Source of the DNA: Monomorium pharaonis
Lineage: Eukaryota > Arthropoda > Insecta > Hymenoptera > Formicidae
Length of the DNA stretch: 64,000 bases
Reading direction: 5' to 3'
NCBI RefSeq assembly: GCF_013373865.1
Contig: NC_050470.1
Coordinates: forward strand, 22,586,667 to 22,650,666
Program-made: the position numbers and the translations under genes
Notes under the pieces: generated by a model
Databases searched by the model: none
What the model was told of the DNA's origin: nothing
What the model saw: only the letters and a program-made list of their open reading frames with translations
Shown: positions 11,351 through 25,443 of the stretch, piece after piece
How the letters are laid out: each line of letters begins with the position of its first letter
How positions within the stretch are numbered: position 1 is the stretch's first letter

Positions 11351-12478
11351 ATTGATTGATTGATTGATTGAAGTTTATTTAGCTTTCTCAGCTATTATGT
11401 TTTACATAGATTTACATACATGCTTCTTTAACATCCGTTTAAATACATCAATTCTTTCACGACTTCTAATTTCTGCTGGCAAGGTATTGTATAATTTTAC
11501 GCCCTCGTAACACACGCTTTTTTGCGCACTTTTAGTTCTAACGAATTTTATTGCGATAGTTCCTTCCTGTCTTGTTTTTCTTCCATTTTCATTACTAATT
11601 ACTTCTAGTCTATCCCTTAAGTAATTTGGTGCCAAGTTATGTAAAATCTTAAATATAAATATACATATATTATAGTGTAGTCTCTGTTTTATAGACAATT
11701 GCAACGCTTGTAACATATGTTTTATTTTGGTGTATCTATTACATTGTAATATTACTCGCATAGTCCGATTCTATGCTACTTGCAATTTATTCAATTGCGT
11801 TTCTCCCATATCTACCAGTAATGTTGCACAATATTCAAAATGGGATGCTATTATCGACTTATATATAATACACCTCGTATGCCGATATGTAATTTTCTAT
11901 CCTATTTAAGAAACCCGTTTTTTTCCAAATTTTCTTTAATAATATAATTACAGTGATCCTTAAATCTAAGCTTATCATTAATAATTATACCGAAATACTT
12001 TATTACGTCTACACGCTCTATTTCCGTTCCGTCTAGGCATTTCAGTACAATATTTCTCTTTAATTCCTTTCTTATACTTCTCAAAACTATAAATTTTGTT
12101 TTGCTGGCATTCATTCTTAGCGCATTCATTTTCATCCACTCTTCTACTATATTAAATATTATATTAATTTTCCCTTCTATTTCTGCACTACCTTTTCCAG
12201 TTACATATATTAGTGTATCATTCGCGAACATTTTTATACTATAGCTTTCTGGGCAAATTTTTATTATATCATTAATATATATAATAAACAACAAGGGCCT
12301 CAACACAGATCCCTGTGGCACATCGTGCTCAGACCGCATTAATTTTGAACAATTATTACCAATACAAACTTGTTGCAATCTATCTCTAAGATATGTTTTT
12401 ATCTATTCTAAAACATTTCCTCTAATACTATACTGATATAATTTTTCTGTTGTTTTAAAATACGCGAAGGATTCGCGT
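11351..12478 (-). mobile_element. Decayed 5'-truncated non-LTR retrotransposon (CR1/L2/Jockey group)
   Basis: The minus strand carries the last third of a reverse transcriptase ORF and its C-terminal extension, followed by a short 3' tail. After the stop codon (11404-11402) comes an AATAAA-like word and then five tandem 4-bp units (ATTG on the plus strand, 11351-11370). A short tandem-repeat tail rather than poly(A) is typical of CR1/L2-type elements. The 5' end fades near 12478, as expected from incomplete reverse transcription. No target-site duplication was evident. It cannot be active. Confidence 0.8.
11402..12475 (-). pseudogene. Broken reverse transcriptase ORF
   Basis: The best-preserved block is 12378-11902. 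It shows the PQGSVL...LLFIIYINDI motif, then the catalytic box as FAND (12228-12217) where active enzymes have FADD, and then the KYFGIIINDKLRFKDH region. Upstream homology continues to about 12475 but is cut by a TAG where a Trp is usual. Downstream the frame shifts twice between 11940 and 11762 and meets another TAG before resuming as the C-terminal block 11761-11402, which contains QRLHYNICIFIFKIL and LYNTLPAEIRS. These breaks and the lost Asp show an old, inactive copy. Confidence 0.8.
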
Positions 12479-13393
12479 TGCTTTTAATACTGACCTGAAT
12501 TCCATAATTGACATGTTGCATCCGGCTGATAAGCCCGAATTTTTAAATAGTAGAACGTCACGAATCAAATCTATATCGTGTCTGACCTCTCCCAATGATT
12601 CAATTATTTATTAGCCGAAATTTCTAGACTTTGCGCTCAGGTGCATTTACCCTGCGTGGATGTCAATCCACGTTAACCAAATTGAATGCGCTCGATTACT
12701 GAATATTAAACGTCGTGCACAGATTGTAACCCAAATTACGCCGTTTACATATGAAATTCACACGAAGGTATTTCCGGATAAGGTAAAATAATATTTGATG
12801 GCTGGCGACCCGGTTTATACCGTTTCATAATAAATGAAGCGAGCACGTAGCTGCAAATTTACTTTCCTACAAGCATACAATTCTAAAATTGAAAGTTGTT
12901 TAAACATTTTTTTTAAACACTAATTCTATACATTGCAGATGATGCTAAATAATAAAAGTTTTATGCTCATTATACCATGAAAGATTTAACGTTATATATA
13001 CAATACGACTTTCGTAAATGAGAGATTTAATTTTTTCTATGTAGAGAATATTTGCAGCTTTTAATTCATTTAACTGTCAGTATACAAATTAAATTAATAG
13101 CTAATTATTAAGCAATGTAATAATATTATATTGTGACAATGCAGAAATGATTAATTCAAGACATATGTTTTAACTGTAACGATTCATTACGAATTATTTT
13201 ACAATTTGTGTAATTTTATCTCAATTCGTTTTGTAAAACATGTATTGTGCCGAAATTGAAAAATAAGAAGGCATTTGATTGTCATTGGCATCCAAACGAT
13301 AGTAGAATACGAAACATGTTATATGGGAAGAGAAAAAGAGGCATACGAAAGAGGAGGAGGATATTAAGCTGTATTTACGCCTGGCAAGATTTC

Positions 13394-14179
13394 GCGTGGG
13401 CGAGCGTCAGCAATTACGATGCGAGGAGCAGCCGATGAGCAAAGTCGCCACCGCCGTCTTAACGAGCGAGGCGAAGGAAGGGGGAGAGGGAATCTTCGCG
13501 AGTCGAGTACCCTTTTTCTCTTTAGCGTTTGCCGATCGTAGTGTCTCGCGGATTTTAAGGGACACCTTTGTAGGAGACGACAGCCGCCGTCTCTCCTCAC
13601 ACAGTTTTCCCGGTCGTTCTTGCCCAAAAGGAAGGCGTAAAGAGAGAGGGGGCGTGGAGCAGGAGGGGGGCAGGAGGAAGGAGTCATCCTCGGGAGCAGC
13701 AACCTGCGGACTGGCCTTTTTATCGCGCCGACCGGAGCCGGCTTTACGAGGAGTCCCATAACGGAAATTTACGGTTCTCCCTTACCCTCCTCTTCTTCTT
13801 CGTCGGCCTGCGGGGCCTCTTCTCCTTCGTGTCTTACGTCTCCTCGTTTCTCTATCTTTCTTCATCTCTTGTGAAGATCTCGTGAACCCGGTCGATCTCT
13901 CGTCGACGTTCGTATCTTCTCTTTCTTGCCCGTGACGTTTTCGAGGAGCGTCTTCGATCGGGCGACGTTCGGCAAAACTTTTCGACGAGGAGTCAGACAA
14001 AATTAACACCGATTAATTAACCCCACCCGATTTGGTCACTCTGTGTGGTCTCGCGAGATGAGATGGACGGCAATCGAGATGACTTTTAAAAACGTAATCG
14101 AATCTTAAAGGATCAGTCGAGCTAATCCGTGCTGAATCGTGTGACAGTAACAGTCGATAAATGATCCTTACGCCCACGC
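13394..14179. promoter_or_regulatory. Pair of EGR/WT1-type sites
   Basis: Exact GCGTGGGCG at 13394-13402 (plus) and at 14179-14171 (minus), 0.8 kb apart, with a one-mismatch GCGTGGGCT on the minus strand at 14941-14933. The intervening GC-rich block has open frames on both strands, but these look like composition artefacts. Confidence 0.4.
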
Positions 14180-14492
14180 TTTGTGCAAATCAACGAAAGA
14201 TTCATGGAAATTTATTCTTTTCTTTGATATATTATGTGACAACGTGATAAATTAATAAAACGCGCAAATTTATTAAACGAATTCTTCAGTCAAGATTTAT
14301 TATTTATTATTTATTTAATAGAATACAACAAAAATAAATGAATATTTTAGTATTTCAATACATATACAGAAAATTAAATAAAAGACGTATATCTGATTAT
14401 TTAATAAAATTTGTCATTATATATTAATTTCTCCAATTAATAAATTAAATAAATTTAAGAACATATAATATTAAATTTTTTCAAGTTTTGTC

Positions 14493-14524
<32 letters not shown>

Positions 14525-14542
14525 CGTGTGTGTGTATGTGTG
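14493..14542 (+). repeat. (TA)n(TG)n compound microsatellite
   Basis: About ten TA units pass into an imperfect TG/TATG tract. Confidence 0.9.
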
Positions 14543-15304
14543 AATTATAAAATTACGAAAATGTAATTGTTAAATAATAATTAATATTTCCTGAGCGGAA
14601 AATATTTAGGCATTATAAATGATAAAACTTGACAGTAAGATACAGAATGTTATTTTCTATTTTATTTCAAATAGATTTTCCTTTAGAGTTTGAATAAAAT
14701 ACTCTCAAGAAGAAGTGCGAGCTGTTCAAAAGAGGCATACACCTGCAAATTATGGATTCATAATTCACTTATCACATTATACTTTTTATTGTTTTTCCTA
14801 TAACGTCGTTACTGTTAAGGCACTTACAACGCGGCGTGATGGCTAGTTACCGTAATACGGGCATATACTATACATCTATCGGAATAACATTCTCATTCGC
14901 AACTGGTAGCCAACTGCAAGGAGGGTGATTAAAGCCCACGCCAGCAAATAAGTATTTTCACGTTGAAGAGTGCCGATTGCCGGCCCGGCACTCACCTGCG
15001 GGGCAGCACCACGTGATACATACGAGGAAAGGTGCATATACGATATCCCGAGATCAGTATCTCCTATGCCCTTCTCCGTCGGCCGGTAGACGCGTGTCAG
15101 TGCGCGTTTTCGCGTGTCACCCGGCTGATATATTTCCGACTAATGACTGTGAGGGATAATTACGATCCCGTCGAGTAACAATTTCAATCGCAATCGGGAT
15201 CGACCCCGTGCCGCGGTAATTCTCGATCGGCTCGATCGTGCTCGATCGCACTAAGTCGGATAAATCTCACGCGCTAGTCGACGATCGCGCGAATCGCGAA
15301 ACGA

Positions 15305-15312
15305 TATAAAAG
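15305..15312 (+). promoter_or_regulatory. Possible TATA box
   Basis: TATAAAAG sits in a GC-rich, CpG-dense stretch. A TCGTT word lies about 25-30 bases downstream where an initiator would be expected, followed by UTR-like sequence. No gene was recognised to the right, so this is a motif match only. Confidence 0.2.
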
Positions 15313-17338
15313 AGCAATATATCTGTACTCGTTGATGTGTGCGCTCTTCGAGACGTCCCGCTGGCTTTCCCCTCGCGAGATGTGAGCGAAGTTGTGTGCC
15401 GTTTTCTCCGCACGACACCGGCTGCGATTCGGTAAAAAGTCATTACGAGAAATAATGATTGTGCGTTAACATTAATTTCGTCGCTACGACGCCAGGCGTA
15501 GATACTTTGATACGATTTAATCAGCCGTAATCGCGCGAGGGAAATACGATATCGCGTTTAATAGCAATTGCGTCGAATGTTACTTGCCTCGTTATCATTA
15601 CAAATAATTTCTAATGTGAGAAATCTAGTATATCCTGTAAGATATTTATCGCTCACTCGATAGATACTGAGTGACGGCACTACGATTGCGCGACGAGCCA
15701 GCGCTGCGAATAAGAGCCACTAGCGCTTTTTCCGGTAGCCGGCTTCCGGCCCGTAGAACACGGGAATTGAAAATTACTCTCCTCTGAGTAGGGAAAGCGG
15801 ATAGCACGTGATGTTAAGCGCGATTCTCGAGAGTCACCTGAACTGTATAATCGTGATAATAAAAAGTACCAAGTATTTGATTCTGAAACCGAGTCGGAAG
15901 TTATTGTGTTCCGTCTTCTGAAAACCGCCCTTAATCGACTCCTGAACATTAATCTGGAAGTGAATAAAATTACTGAGAAACGATGTACGTATAACGATGT
16001 TAATATAATCTTAGTGTTATCGTAAAGTGTCGATTATATATTGCTGTATAACGATTTATAGCACATTTTCTTCAATATTCACACTTTCTTTCGTCAGAAA
16101 GTGTTATAATATATTTACTTTTTTTTTGCTCATATTCTTATGATGATGTTTCTACCAAAAGTCTACACAGTAATCTATTATCACCTTGAAAATTGAATAC
16201 ACATCTTAATAAAACATTACAATCGCAAATAAAATAATAATTTTCATATTAAACTGAATCGTTATAAAATCTTCAACCAGTTTCAACCAGGTGCAACGTA
16301 TTTTTCCATCCTAGACGTGCAGCATCCGCTTAATTGCCGTCCCTCTATTGCCGAAGAATTATAACGCATAGACCGCGAACGGCAAGACGAGGAATAATTA
16401 ATGCCCGATACAGTATAATTACCGGTACTAATCTCGGGCACTTTAATCTTAGGCGTGGGTTGAAAAACCATGCTAATTGACCGGCGCGCGCGTGTTAATA
16501 ACTGAGTGTCGTGGTATATTAAGCGGATTATTCGCTATGAATAAGCGCATTATCGCGCCGCGAGTCTTGCGCGATCTTCGGGACTTTCCTCCCCGAGACT
16601 CGATCGCATTCGCCTTCCTGACTTTAAACGGCGGCAAGCGTAAATGCAATAAAAGTAACACAAAAACGCGACGACGAAGGTGGATTATCCACTGTCGCGA
16701 TTCGTTATGCTCCAACACTTTTACAAGTACCCGATGGACCTGTATCGAACTCGATATTCCGTAATGCCGTCGATTAAGAGAAGTTGTATGGAGAGGAAGC
16801 GAAAAGAAAGATACTATTATACAAATATTTAAAAACGTAAACTAATTTATTTTTTTTGTACACATATATAGGTGACGAATGGATTAACAAGACCAAAACG
16901 TAAAAATAATTTTAAAAAAGGCATAAATAAAAATAAAAAAAAAGCTTTTTTTAAAAAAATGTTATGCTGTTATTAAAAATTTGCACGTAAAAGTTCCTTT
17001 ATTTACGTAAAATTGCTACGTATAAAAATTAAAAATATTATGTAGAATCCAAAAGATATCGCAACATTATTATTAGAAACTAAAAGAAAGAACAAATTTT
17101 ATAGCGAATTAATAAAGAAAGAATATGTAAGTAATATATGTATAATATTTAAAATGATTAGAGTTAAATTTATACGAAGGTATAAAAAAAAGATATTTTA
17201 CTGTCAGCTGTAATTGCGGAAATTTAGAAGATAGTTCGGCTGTACGTTCGATGGATCCATTTAAAATGATTTGCAACGAGATTAAAACAGCTTTTGATAA
17301 AGATATAATCGAGATACAGCCAACGTGGGATAGGAAAT

Positions 17339-17365
17339 GAGAGAGAGAGAAAGAGAGAGAGAGAT
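17339..17365 (+). repeat. (GA)n microsatellite
   Basis: GA tract with one AAA interruption. Confidence 0.85.
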
Positions 17366-17831
17366 TGTAAGAAAATTCTTGCGGTGAGACTGTTCGACGT
17401 GATTTCATCCGATAGGTGAATAGGCTCGTAAGAAGACATGAGCATAAGCTGGCACACGCTTGTGGCCGCATTTGTCGCGCGCCGGTATCTCTCCAAAGGT
17501 TATCGAATATTTAGCTCTACGTTACAAATAATATTACGTAAATAATTTTTTACGCCGGGAACTCGTTTCTCGCTTCACGGGCTACCTCGTTTTCTCGAGG
17601 CGCGAACATTTTGTAAGCACGGCTCGTCCCGTAGCCCGGAGTCTTCATATCCGAGGCCGATCGCGTTCGCGTGGCGTGACGTGACGTGCTGTGCCGTGCC
17701 GTGCGAAATTAGCCGGGTAATAGAGATAGAGGTTCTACGTACGTATACACATGTGTACAAAGATATATCTGGGCGTAAGTACCGACGATCCGATACTATC
17801 GCGACCGCCTACGCGCAAAACGTTCCGGCGT

Positions 17832-17862
17832 TCCTGCACCGTCATATCGTGCCGGTGCAGGA
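17832..17862. repeat. Perfect 10-bp GC-rich stem-loop
   Basis: TCCTGCACCG (17832-17841) pairs exactly with CGGTGCAGGA (17853-17862) around an 11-base loop. It lies in a GC-rich block without a recognisable gene. Confidence 0.5.
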
Positions 17863-18933
17863 GATGGTTTCTCCTTTTTCGTTTTTTCCTTTTTCGGTAC
17901 GTCACGCGGCAGCGCATATTTCCCCTCGCGTCCCACGCAGCACCTGCCGATAGGATAATTTATTTAACGGACGCGGTAAATTTGCCCTCGCAATGGCTAT
18001 TAATCGATTTTGATATCGCGACACGCGATCTTCCTGATATCGTGTGTCACTTTGCAGAATTGCCATGTCACCCGATGACACGTGTGAAATGACATAATTT
18101 ACAACTGTTAGGTATGTCTCCTTTGGTATTAAAATAAATTTCGATAAGATAGAGACGAGTTTTCAAAGCGGAAGAAAATCAAGTTGCTTGCGAAAAGACG
18201 TCGTTCAAACTTGGAAATAAAGTCGCTTCAAGGCACGGATTGAGCTACACAATATAGATGTCATTATAGATCGACGCGTGATTATCGAACAGTTCGAAGC
18301 CATCGACATTTTGTTGAGTTTCTCCGTAAGACACCGCAAGGATCTAATCGATGTGAGAAGTGTTCAGCATGCATGCGAGAGACCGGATGCCTCGAGGTCG
18401 TCGTTGCAAGAAAAGCTGCGCACACGCGTTTGGTTCTGCGCTTCCCTCTGCACGCGCGCGTGTTTCTTTCTCGTCAGCTCGCGCGAACGCCCCACATCTC
18501 TTTCTCCCGCATCCTCTTTCACGCTCGAACTTGTCTATTGTTGGTTTCCGGTCTCCAGCTTTTCTCGTAAACTGGTTTTTGTCGCGATCTCTAATGCCAT
18601 GTTGCCGGTCAAACGCGCGGTCTCGATCGACGTTTGATTCTGATGATCCGTATCCGTATACCGTGTAATAATTACGAACGACTTCATGTCCCCTAATTTG
18701 CAGTCTGTCTCTTTTTTTATGAAAGTGTCCACAATAATTTAAAATAGCGTCTTTATTGACACGGGTGACATGTATGTTGAAAAAGCTGTAAAAATTATAA
18801 TTAAGGATTGCAAGTTGTTGAAAGTAGCCAACTAATAAGCCAATCTAATAAGATATTATATCTTTTGCTACGCATTAAAATAAATTTTAAAAAAACATAA
18901 ATAGGCATAATCACTTCAGTAAGTTCTAAAAAG

Positions 18934-18973
18934 AACACACACACACATTAAAAAAAATATATATATATATATA
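18934..18973 (+). repeat. (AC)n and (AT)n microsatellites
   Basis: A short AC tract, an A-rich spacer and an AT tract in AT-rich DNA. Confidence 0.85.
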
Positions 18974-20191
18974 ATAGTAAATTGTATTTATTAAAACTAT
19001 TAGTTAATAAATTAATATGTTAAATCATGAAAAGTTAAATGTTATATATTAGTTCATGAAAAATTTACATCATGATGTTTACGTACAAGAAGTGATACGT
19101 AATTTTGATACGTCTCAATCTGTCGGTCTTCAAAATTCTCGGCTTATCCTTTTTTTTTTCCTCTCAAAACATATCGTGCATATTAAGCGACCGCTTGGCA
19201 ATGGTTGGCGTCTTCGGCAAAGTTCGTCGCACCGTGTCTCATCGTCCGCTCGCGGCTGTAATTTACGAGCGCATCGCGCTCGTTAATCTTCGCGCTCGCA
19301 CGATCCGCGTGAATCTGCGGATTTGCACCGGCTTGGCGTTCATTACTAGAAATTAAATGTTACCGCTGGAAGCGCCGATAATTGTAACGGTTCGACGCCT
19401 GTATATGTTTCAATTAGCGCTGTGCTGCGAGTGCGCTCATGAATCAAAGCAATCGAGCCACTTGGCGAATGCTTCGCACCCATCATCAGTGACGATTATG
19501 ATGCGTTTCCGTTACTTGCGCGCAAGGATATTGATCCTTAATCGATCGTTTATTACCTCAGCGTTGAGAATTGAACGTAATATCGCGATTAGCCTTATCC
19601 CCTCTCAACTAATTTTTCTCAACAAATTATAAAAAGAGCTATGTTTCTTATAACATTATTGAATTAAATAGGATTATTAAATTGAATTCTGGGTGCGAGA
19701 TAAAACTCATGCATTCGTCATCATCGTGAAAAAGTCTAGACTGCAGAGATAATTCTGGACAAACGCAATCCAATAAAATAATTTCCGGTCTTAATAACGT
19801 TCGGCGAGAGTGAGTAGGTTGCAACGATAGTTATTATTACCAAGTATAACGATCGAATGACGGTGCCAACTCACGGTAACAACTCGGACGACAACTCATT
19901 TCAGTTTGCGCAGTATCTCGGCGAATGATCGATATTTTTCTGTAAGACAGACAAGTTTCCGCTATGTAAAAGATTAAGAGAGATAGAAAAAAGAAGGGAG
20001 AGGGAGAGAGAGAAGAGCGGAGATGAGAACGACGAACGGTGAACACGAACATATAGATCAGGAAGAGGACAGCGGAGGACTACCTCAGCAGCGGGGAAGG
20101 GAGAGGGGAGAAAAGGGTGGAGGTAAAGGAAGCTGTCGTAGCAAAAAAATGGGACCGGTCCGAGAACTGTAGAAAGTCGAGCATGGCGGCG

Positions 20192-20200
20192 GCGTGGGTG
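20192..20200 (+). promoter_or_regulatory. EGR/WT1-type zinc-finger site
   Basis: Exact GCGTGGGTG inside the GC-rich block 20040-20620, about 8.6 kb downstream of the klu stop. Confidence 0.35.
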
Positions 20201-23200
20201 GAACGGGGAGCGGTGACAAGTACGATCGCGGCTGGTTCACCACGTAGAATTGACAGAGATGAAGGAGGAAAAGGGGGGGGCGGGAAAGAAAGAAGTATAA
20301 TGAGGAAAAAAGATCAGTGGGAGTCGAGGCGGAGAACTGATCGCGCGGCATGGCGCGCGATGCGCCACTTATAATTTCTAATGGAATCGTCCGAGACTTT
20401 TTGTCCGCGTCTCGAAACTGTTTTCCGAGACACCGTCTGCAATAATTTATGTTCGTATTGGCGATTGCGCGCGTGTATGTGTTGAAAAAGCGAGAAAATG
20501 GACGCTGGAATCGCGTCACGCGGTGCCACGCCACGTCGCGGCGCGGCTGTTCGCGGAAAGGAAAGGCAGTGCCGACACGTCGCGACGATGCCGGCAGGAG
20601 GAGATTCATAAATCGTCACAAAAAAGGGCTGCTGTCAATTTGATATTTTTCTGGTTTTCTTTCCAATAACTTGATTTCGCGAATGGCAATTCGACGTATC
20701 GCATTAATGCCGTCTTCTGCTTCTAATGATCTAATGGCTCTCTTCTTCGAAGCAATAATATAAATATTTACTTAAAATTAGAACTGTATATTATTAAATA
20801 CTATTTAAGCTTAATGGGAAATAATAAATACATCAATTTTAAAATATAATTAATAATAAAGGAAAACGCAAAGTTTCTTGCAATTGACAATGTTGAAATA
20901 CGCGAAAGAAAAGATTTGCAAGTCGGTTTACGTATTAATGGCTGGTAAAGACAGAATTTGTAAATACTTAATTGCACTCATAAGCAAAACGTGAAAGAGG
21001 AGATTATATCAATGCTGCAAAAATAAGATTGTTTGATGGCTGATACTCGTCGAGTGGAACTATAACGAAATGGGCGAAAGAAGCACGATTTGCTTCGTCG
21101 GCGTTTTTCAAGGCTGTTTATGTTGCTTGGTACCTCTTAGAGTATCATAGCATCATCACGTTCTCGTATAAAGATAACGAGATGGTGACAGTTACCTCCA
21201 AGAATGATATGAAGGCTGCAAAAATAAGAAATTCATATGTATCAGCAGATTTTTGTATTTTAGTTATAATTTAAAAACGCGTAAAACACGGATAATGCAC
21301 ATAATTTTGATAGTAGCATGCATGCATATTACATCACGCAATCTCTATAATAATATTTCTATTTTGGTAGAACAAATGTTTATCAAATCTTTTTATTAAA
21401 AAATATATAAGATAATAAATCATATTAATCTAGTAACAATTTCAATACGATCTATGCAAATATTTGGGAAATAAAATATCTAAAATAAGCACATATGCGA
21501 GACATATATCGCGAAACGATAGACGTCATGCAAATTCGGACTGTTAATTACGCGGTAATATTAATTAGTCTTCGAGCGGATAACAAATGGCCCAAACTAT
21601 TTCGGTCCAATAGAACTGATATTCGCATTCAGGCGGAGAGAATATCCAGAATCCCAACGTGGTCCGCAGGCTGAAGGATCCAAAAACGGATTGATTTAAT
21701 TATCGACGGATTTTCGCGTCCGCGTTGCTGTAATTATCCGTGACGGCACGCTCGCCACAGCCGGTATATGTATTTGAAAAATTATGTCAGCGGATATTGT
21801 TATGGAGATAGTGCATTGATGCAAGCCGATTACCCGAATATCCCTTACACGAAACGTCGATTATTCCATTACCGCTTATCCAGGATATCGACCGCATCGA
21901 AAAGGATACGGCTACGGCGCGATATACGTCCGAAGCGAACGCATAATGCGCGTATAATAAGGTATATAGCTGAAATTCTGTTGAAACGCCTGACGTAAAT
22001 ATCAAGCTGATCATTAATATCCATTCTCCGGATAAAGACTTAACACAATTTTCGGTGCATTTTGGATGCTGTGTTACTGTATTATGTTATACAATCTACT
22101 ATAATTATTATCTCTTAATTTCTTTATAAAACATATATTGCAACAAGGATAGAACTCGTATCTAATGAATTTTCAAATCTTGAAATGAAACCTTATTATT
22201 GAAGAAAAGATTAGTTATTATTAACTAGATTAGTTTTTCACACGAGAGACATTAGTCAAGCAATACGTTTTTTTGTGTAATATAAAAAATATTATTCAGA
22301 AATATTAATATAAATACTTTATGCCTTTTTTATTCGCTTTCATTTTTAGCTCACGTCAACGATAAAGAAATTGACGATTTCACCATAATCACAACTTTAT
22401 CTTATGATAAACGCACTGGTCATAATCATAACAAATCGTTAAAACATTATATATTTGCTCCAGAAGTTACTTATGGCAGAAATTATACAGTTATTCTAAC
22501 GGTAGAATTCTTTTTCGAGAGTTCTACTATCTTAGAGAGAAATTTCTTTAAATAGTATAACATTTGATGTGAATGAAATATGAATAAATTTTCATAAAAA
22601 TTTTACATGTGAGAAAATATATGATATTAACCGATTTTGCTGTTTTTATGTCTACGATGCGGAAGAAGCATATCAACTATTTGCGAATTTGTTGACAGTT
22701 GAGTCAGGTCGGGTTATCAGTATCGCCTCAATCGTGACATATTTATTTCCCTTTTTCGTGCTACATCTTCGGCCGAGCATTTGTATAATTTGCAATGTAC
22801 TCATAGATATTTCTGGCTATTAATAAATGTACATTAAGAAATGTACGTAAAGTTGTTTGTATGTATAAGATATTAATTTTGTTAAAAGACGTGCTGTTTA
22901 TTTTTTTAATAGATACAATGTAATTTCACATATTTTAAATTTTAATTAAGAGATTAATAGAAAAATGTGCCTTTTTTATTTAACCAGATTATAAAATAAG
23001 AAAAAAATAATTTCGCCATGATAGGTTTGAAATGAATGTACAACATAAAATTATGGAGGTCCTTTAGTAAGAAACAAGTAACGTGTATATATATATTTCC
23101 ATCATAGAAGTGCAGCAACATACAGGTTCTTGTCCTCATTTCGATGTACAGATATGCGGATTATAAATTCGTGGCAGTAGAAAAGGATACAAAGATGACA

Positions 23201-24605
23201 TCGTGATAAAACGAATGTATGCCCTTGTTGTTAAAGGCCTTGAAATATTTACAGTACTGCAATATATGTCGCAAGTAGTGTTGTGCATTATAGATAAATG
23301 CAATTAATTATTCATCAAATAAGAATTTTTGTTTGCAATATAATTAAGAATAATAGTTTGATAGTGTCACTTGATCAAATGTTTTTTAATTGCTTTGTAT
23401 AAGATACGTGATAAAATCATATAATCTAAATAGAGCAACAGCTTTAGTTACATATATATTTCTGTATATTTGATACATTTTCTCATTTAGATAATAATCA
23501 CGATTGTCTTGCACAACACTGACTGCTGGTATATAGATACAGATTACGAATTTTTAATCTCGTGTATATTGGAAAGTTTCAACTCTCTTATCCAAAAATC
23601 GCATGAAAAAATAACTCGCTTGAATCCTGTTTCTACATAATTATCTCTGTTTCAGCCTTAAAATGATACGATACATATATTCGCATCTCTTTATATTGAT
23701 TTGTCTATTTATCTAAATACAAACTCTCGAACGTTGCAAGGCACCACATACTTTCCGACATAATTATTAAATTAGCATTTAGAAATTATTAAAAAACTTT
23801 AATCGCTTTAAATTATAATTAAAAGCAAATTAAGTCTATTTCAAGTCTTTAATCTTTTGTTCGAATGGAAATCATTATATACTAGTTACTAAAAAATTTT
23901 TCAATAAATATATCACACACGGTTCATTTACTTAATATTAAATGGTTTATATTAAAATATAAGTCGCACATTTTTAACGAAAGAAAAAAAAATGGATGGA
24001 ATAACAAAACATAATGGGAAACATATGGGTGAAAATGACGAAGTACGGAGATAATTCGTTGAAAAATTATATTTTTTTTCATTCTGGCACGAATTGTAAA
24101 CACAACATAATTTATAAATTAACGTACACAATCATCATCAATCATTTACACAAATTTTCATTAGTGTTTCATCATTACAAAAGATATGCTTTTGTTTGGG
24201 AATTCGAGATCAAAATCTCTTCGGAGATAAGCTTTTTTGTGCCATGTAAACCGGAAAAAGGGAGATAAATTTGAGATTCAAAATATTAGTTTTAATCTTA
24301 GTTATTCAAATTGTGTGTGTGTGCGCGTGTGTGTACATGTGTAAAAACGTAATAAATATTCAACGATAGTGACAAATTTTTTTTGTGTTGAATTTCCTCT
24401 CCCTTCTTCCGATTCAGTGATGAAAAATGACAGTAAATGAAGATAAGTAAAAATTATTAGGATGGAGATAAAGAAAAGAATAAGCGAAATAGGAGGAAAG
24501 AACAGATACAGGAAAGGAAAATAAAAAGCTTGACTCATGAACGGGATAACAAAATAAATAATAGAAGCATTAAACATGATTAATTACTTAACAACATAAC
24601 TAGAG

Positions 24606-24659
24606 ATAATAATAATATTAATAATAATTAATAATATTAATAATAGAAATAATAATAAT
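24606..24659 (+). repeat. (AAT)n-rich microsatellite
   Basis: Imperfect AAT/ATT trinucleotide tract downstream of klu. Confidence 0.85.
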
Positions 24660-25423
24660 CATACGAATGGCTATACTTGTTAATAATTACAAGAACAGGT
24701 CTGGCACGGCGATCGCTTAACTGCCCGAAGACGCATTGAACGTGTTTGTTCCTTTCTCACGTCTTTTCTTACTTAAATTACTACAGATTTATTATGCAAG
24801 AGATTCTGTCAGTTTAAGGCTGAATTGTTGCGAGAAATAACGTCGAGTAAGAGGTCTCGATGTCTTCGTTTTGATAATTATATTAAGGATAGAAAAATTA
24901 AAACAAAGACAGACATGCCTGGCGACGCGTCGAAAACTGGATGGCACTTTAACATTAAATTGCACATCACATATTGCGATGTACATTTTTCCATTCATAA
25001 TCCTAGGACCATATTAAGCAATTTCACTTTCATGATTAATTTTAATAAGTTTACAACTCTTTTTGTAATCAAACAAAAAGTACATTTTGTTTTGATTTTA
25101 GACCAATAGCCGATCGCATTACCGCACGATCTGTATTTCGACTACTTGTTATCGATTAAAGAACGAAACGAGTATCCTCCGATTCGACGATCCTCCCTCG
25201 CGCGTCGCACCGTACGATAAACACCGCTTTCCAAGCAATCGTTCGATCAAAGGGGCAAGTAAAATGGCAAGCAGAGAGCGTCAATACTTTCTCCTTAGTA
25301 GCTACTTACTCGTCCTCTGAAAACGCTTAACCGGTAGATAGATAATTAGAAAAAACCTCGATATACAAAAATACAGAGATATACGCATTTATGTGCGTAT
25401 CGCGCATTGCGCGTGCCGCGTGT

Positions 25424-25443
25424 GTATCAGCGCGCGCTGATAC
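25424..25443. repeat. Perfect 20-bp palindrome
   Basis: GTATCAGCGCGCGCTGATAC is fully self-complementary. A second inverted pair ATACGCA/TGCGTAT (25381-25400) lies just to its left. The surroundings are non-coding. Confidence 0.7.

Larger units (their letters stand above)
12479..17820. other. Intergenic with GC-rich blocks
   Basis: Blocks at 13340-14010 and 14960-15580 are CpG-dense. A minus-strand CAG|GTGAGT donor lies at 14996/14995 next to a frame without an ATG near its start, so at most a 5' exon is suggested. The rest is AT-rich, with microsatellites. Confidence 0.5.

Noticed and set aside
13364..13761. Long frames on both strands over the same bases
   Set aside because: Mirror-image open frames in a CpG-rich block are a composition effect; neither product is recognisable.
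18057..18111. Plus-strand acceptor and TAG|GTATGT donor pair
   Set aside because: The enclosed bases contain stops, and there is no partner exon.
20085..20609. 174-codon minus-strand frame
   Set aside because: Pro/Leu/Phe low-complexity product from a polypurine-rich region; no homology recognised.
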